6,672 nucleotides of DNA from Limiplasma sp031556335 (GTDB taxonomy: Bacteria; Bacillota; Clostridia; Christensenellales; Aristaeellaceae): assembly GCA_031556335.1 (NCBI GenBank), contig JAVBTE010000151.1, forward strand, positions 1 to 6,672, written 5' to 3'. The translations under genes and the position numbers were made by a program. Numbering within the stretch: the first letter of the stretch is position 1; each line of letters starts with the position of its first letter. Positions 5,379-6,672 of the stretch are shown here, piece after piece. A model generated the notes under the pieces. It made no database searches. It saw nothing but the letters and a program-made list of their open reading frames with translations, and was not told the origin of the DNA.

Positions 5379-5417
5379 AAAAAAGGGCGGTGCCTATGCT
5401 CCTCACAGGCGCCGCCC
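5379..5417 (-). terminator. Intrinsic terminator of the permease operon
   Basis: On the minus strand the stem pairs GGGCGG with CCGCCC and GCCT with AGGC around one C/A mismatch, with an 11-base loop. It is followed directly by six T residues (plus-strand A-run 5379-5384). It starts seven bases after the TGA of the NupQ-like permease, so it should end that transcript before the AT-rich island. Confidence 0.88.
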
Positions 5418-5423
5418 CTCTCT

Positions 5424-6356
5424 TCATTCCCCGGCGACCCGCAAACTCCGCCGGGTTTCCTTTTCCTTCTTTCGCTTGCGCCACAGCACCACCCACACCA
5501 TCATCACCACGGTCACCACATAGGGGGCCATGCTGGTGATGTCGCTGGAAACGTACTTTTGCAGCCGCAGGCCCAGGGCGCTGATAAACCCGAACAACAG
5601 CGCCGCCAGGAACACCCGGGGCGGATTGCCCGCCCCAAAGATGACGCAGGCAAAGGCCACAAAGCCGCGAGACGCGCTCATGTTCTCCGCGAACATGGTC
5701 AGGTAGCCCAAGGACAGATGGGCCCCGGCCAGGCAACTGAGCATTCCGCACAGCACGCTGGCCAGGCATTTCAGCCTGTCGGGATTTTTGCCCGCGGCCC
5801 GCAGCGCGTCCGGATATTCCCCGGCTGCCCGCAGGTGAAAGCCCAGCGGGGTTTTGTAGATCATCACCCACAAAAGGGGCACCAGCAGCCAGCTTACATA
5901 CACCAGCAGCGTATTGTCGCTGAGCAGCGGGCCCAGCACGGGAACGCTCCGGATGCCCGGCAGGGTAAGGGCCGGCAGGGGCACGATGCCCGGCCCGGAG
6001 AAAGACCCCTTCACCTTGAACAGGGTGCGCAGCAAAAACACCGTCAGGCCCCCGGCAAAAATGTTCAACGCCACGCCGATGATGAACTCGTCGCTGCCAA
6101 ACTTGATGACAAACACATAGTAAAACAGCCCCAGCAGCACGCCCACGGCCATGGCGAACACCAGGCCCATCAGCCAGCTTCCGCACAGATAGCTGCCCAG
6201 CACCGCGAAAAACGCTCCGGTCAGCATCATGCCCTCAATGCCGATGTTGGTGATGTTCACATGCTGGGTCAAAAGGCAGCCCATGGCCGCCAGCACCACG
6301 GGCGTAGCCGTGCGCAGCGTGTTTTGAAACAGCAACAGGTTGAACCACTCGCTCAT
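5424..6356 (-). CDS. ABC transporter permease, NupQ/YufQ-like (nucleoside-type uptake system)
   Basis: Inner-membrane permease of the BPD_transp_2 (RbsC-like) class. It is closest to the second permease of BmpA-dependent nucleoside importers (Bacillus NupQ/YufQ, COG1079). The 310-residue product is very hydrophobic. The family stretch TPVVLAAMGCLL followed by NITNIGIEGMMLTGAF spans residues 18-49. Further membrane segments lie at about 60-84, 91-111, 150-167, 198-220, 231-241, 249-263 and 277-292. The cytoplasmic loop that docks the ATPase is GFHLRAAGEYPDALRAAGKN at 172-191. A basic tail ends the protein. The ATG overlaps the TGA of the upstream permease as ATGA, and a perfect AGGAGG lies seven bases upstream, so the two subunits should be made together. 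The ATPase and lipoprotein genes must lie beyond the right edge. Substrate is inferred from the family, not shown. Confidence 0.9.
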   Translation of the reverse strand: MSEWFNLLLFQNTLRTATPVVLAAMGCLLTQHVNITNIGIEGMMLTGAFFAVLGSYLCGSWLMGLVFAMAVGVLLGLFYYVFVIKFGSDEFIIGVALNIFAGGLTVFLLRTLFKVKGSFSGPGIVPLPALTLPGIRSVPVLGPLLSDNTLLVYVSWLLVPLLWVMIYKTPLGFHLRAAGEYPDALRAAGKNPDRLKCLASVLCGMLSCLAGAHLSLGYLTMFAENMSASRGFVAFACVIFGAGNPPRVFLAALLFGFISALGLRLQKYVSSDITSMAPYVVTVVMMVWVVLWRKRKKEKETRRSLRVAGE

Positions 6357-6672
6357 CGTGCCGCCTCCTTTTCCGGGCGCCTTACGGCTCGCCGGGCCCG
6401 CCGCCGCCCGGCCCAGTCGGTCAGCATGCCCCGAATGCCGCCCTCCGCCGCCATGAAAAAGATGATGACGGACTGCACAATCAAAATCAGCTCGCTGCTC
6501 ACCCCGGCGGTGAGCTCCATGGACTTGGAGCCGATGCTTAATATGGCGAAGAAAAAGCGCATCAGGAGGATGGCGAAGGGGTTGTACCGCAGGAGCATGG
6601 CCACCAGCATGCCATCGAACTAAAACTCGTTGGTGACTGTGGTCAAAAACCGCTTGTGCAGCCCAACCACCT
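6353..6672 (-). pseudogene. ABC transporter permease, NupP/YufP-like, C-terminal part with in-frame TAG; 5' end outside window
   Basis: Partner permease of the nucleoside-type importer (COG4603-like). The reading frame entering from the right edge gives VVGLHKRFLTTVTNEF, then a TAG codon at 6622-6620, then FDGMLVAMLLRYNPFAILLM and a membrane segment, then SKSMELTAGVSSELILIVQ and VIIFFMAAEGG, ending in an Arg-rich tail. The text on both sides of the TAG fits one continuous family domain (the FDGMLVAML and NPFAI elements), so the stop interrupts a conserved region rather than ending a gene. Possible causes are a single-base nonsense mutation, a sequencing or assembly error, or read-through. The ATG at 6610 would yield only 85 residues, too few for a permease. 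The TGA at 6355-6353 overlaps the start of the next permease. Confidence 0.65.

Noticed and set aside
5246..5539. 97-codon plus-strand frame crossing the AT-rich island and terminator
   Set aside because: It starts at GTG inside a DnaA-box-like site, crosses the terminator and the permease 3' end, and has no family similarity.
5559..6623. 354-codon plus-strand open frame rich in Gln and His opposite the permeases
   Set aside because: It is antisense to a clear membrane permease; the Gln/His bias is what the reverse complement of hydrophobic codons gives.

Overview
The window reads as a chromosomal segment of a GC-rich, probably spore-forming member of the Clostridia (Bacillota), perhaps a gut Oscillospiraceae- or Christensenellales-type organism. 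The evidence is a sigma-H gene very close to that of Bacillus, the Firmicutes gene order mrnC - (thyX) - rlmB - yacP - sigH, a CwlD-type spore amidase and strong AGGAGG ribosome sites. The genus assignment is inference. All recognisable genes lie on the minus strand, so transcription runs from high to low coordinates.

Layout from right to left: (1) 6672-5424 holds the end of a nucleoside-type ABC permease (NupP/YufP-like, carrying an in-frame TAG) and a complete second permease (NupQ/YufQ-like) joined by an ATGA overlap, then a clear intrinsic terminator at 5417-5379. (2) 5378-4967 is a gene-free, AT-rich stretch of about 410 bases. Its right part holds a cluster of DnaA-box-like 9-mers, and its left part holds promoter and operator-like sequences facing cwlD. 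(3) 4966-4160 is a membrane-anchored N-acetylmuramoyl-L-alanine amidase, most like CwlD. (4) 4159-4001 has an extended -10 promoter followed by a string of compact triloop hairpins that would form the 5' leader of the next operon. (5) 4000-1 is a tight five-gene operon: Mini-ribonuclease III (mrnC), flavin-dependent thymidylate synthase (thyX), 23S rRNA 2'-O-methyltransferase (rlmB), ribosome-associated endonuclease (yacP/rae1) and sigma-H (sigH, cut by the window edge just before its stop).

The operon groups rRNA maturation (mrnC), rRNA modification (rlmB), ribosome-linked mRNA cleavage (yacP), dTMP synthesis (thyX) and the transition-state/sporulation sigma factor. CwlD next door fits a sporulating host. 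The least ordinary items are the DnaA-box cluster in an AT-rich island, the multi-hairpin leader, the long Arg/Pro/Gly repeat tail on RlmB, the acidic N-terminal extension on SigH and the amber codon inside a conserved permease. No CRISPR array, tRNA, rRNA, transposase or prophage gene was seen.
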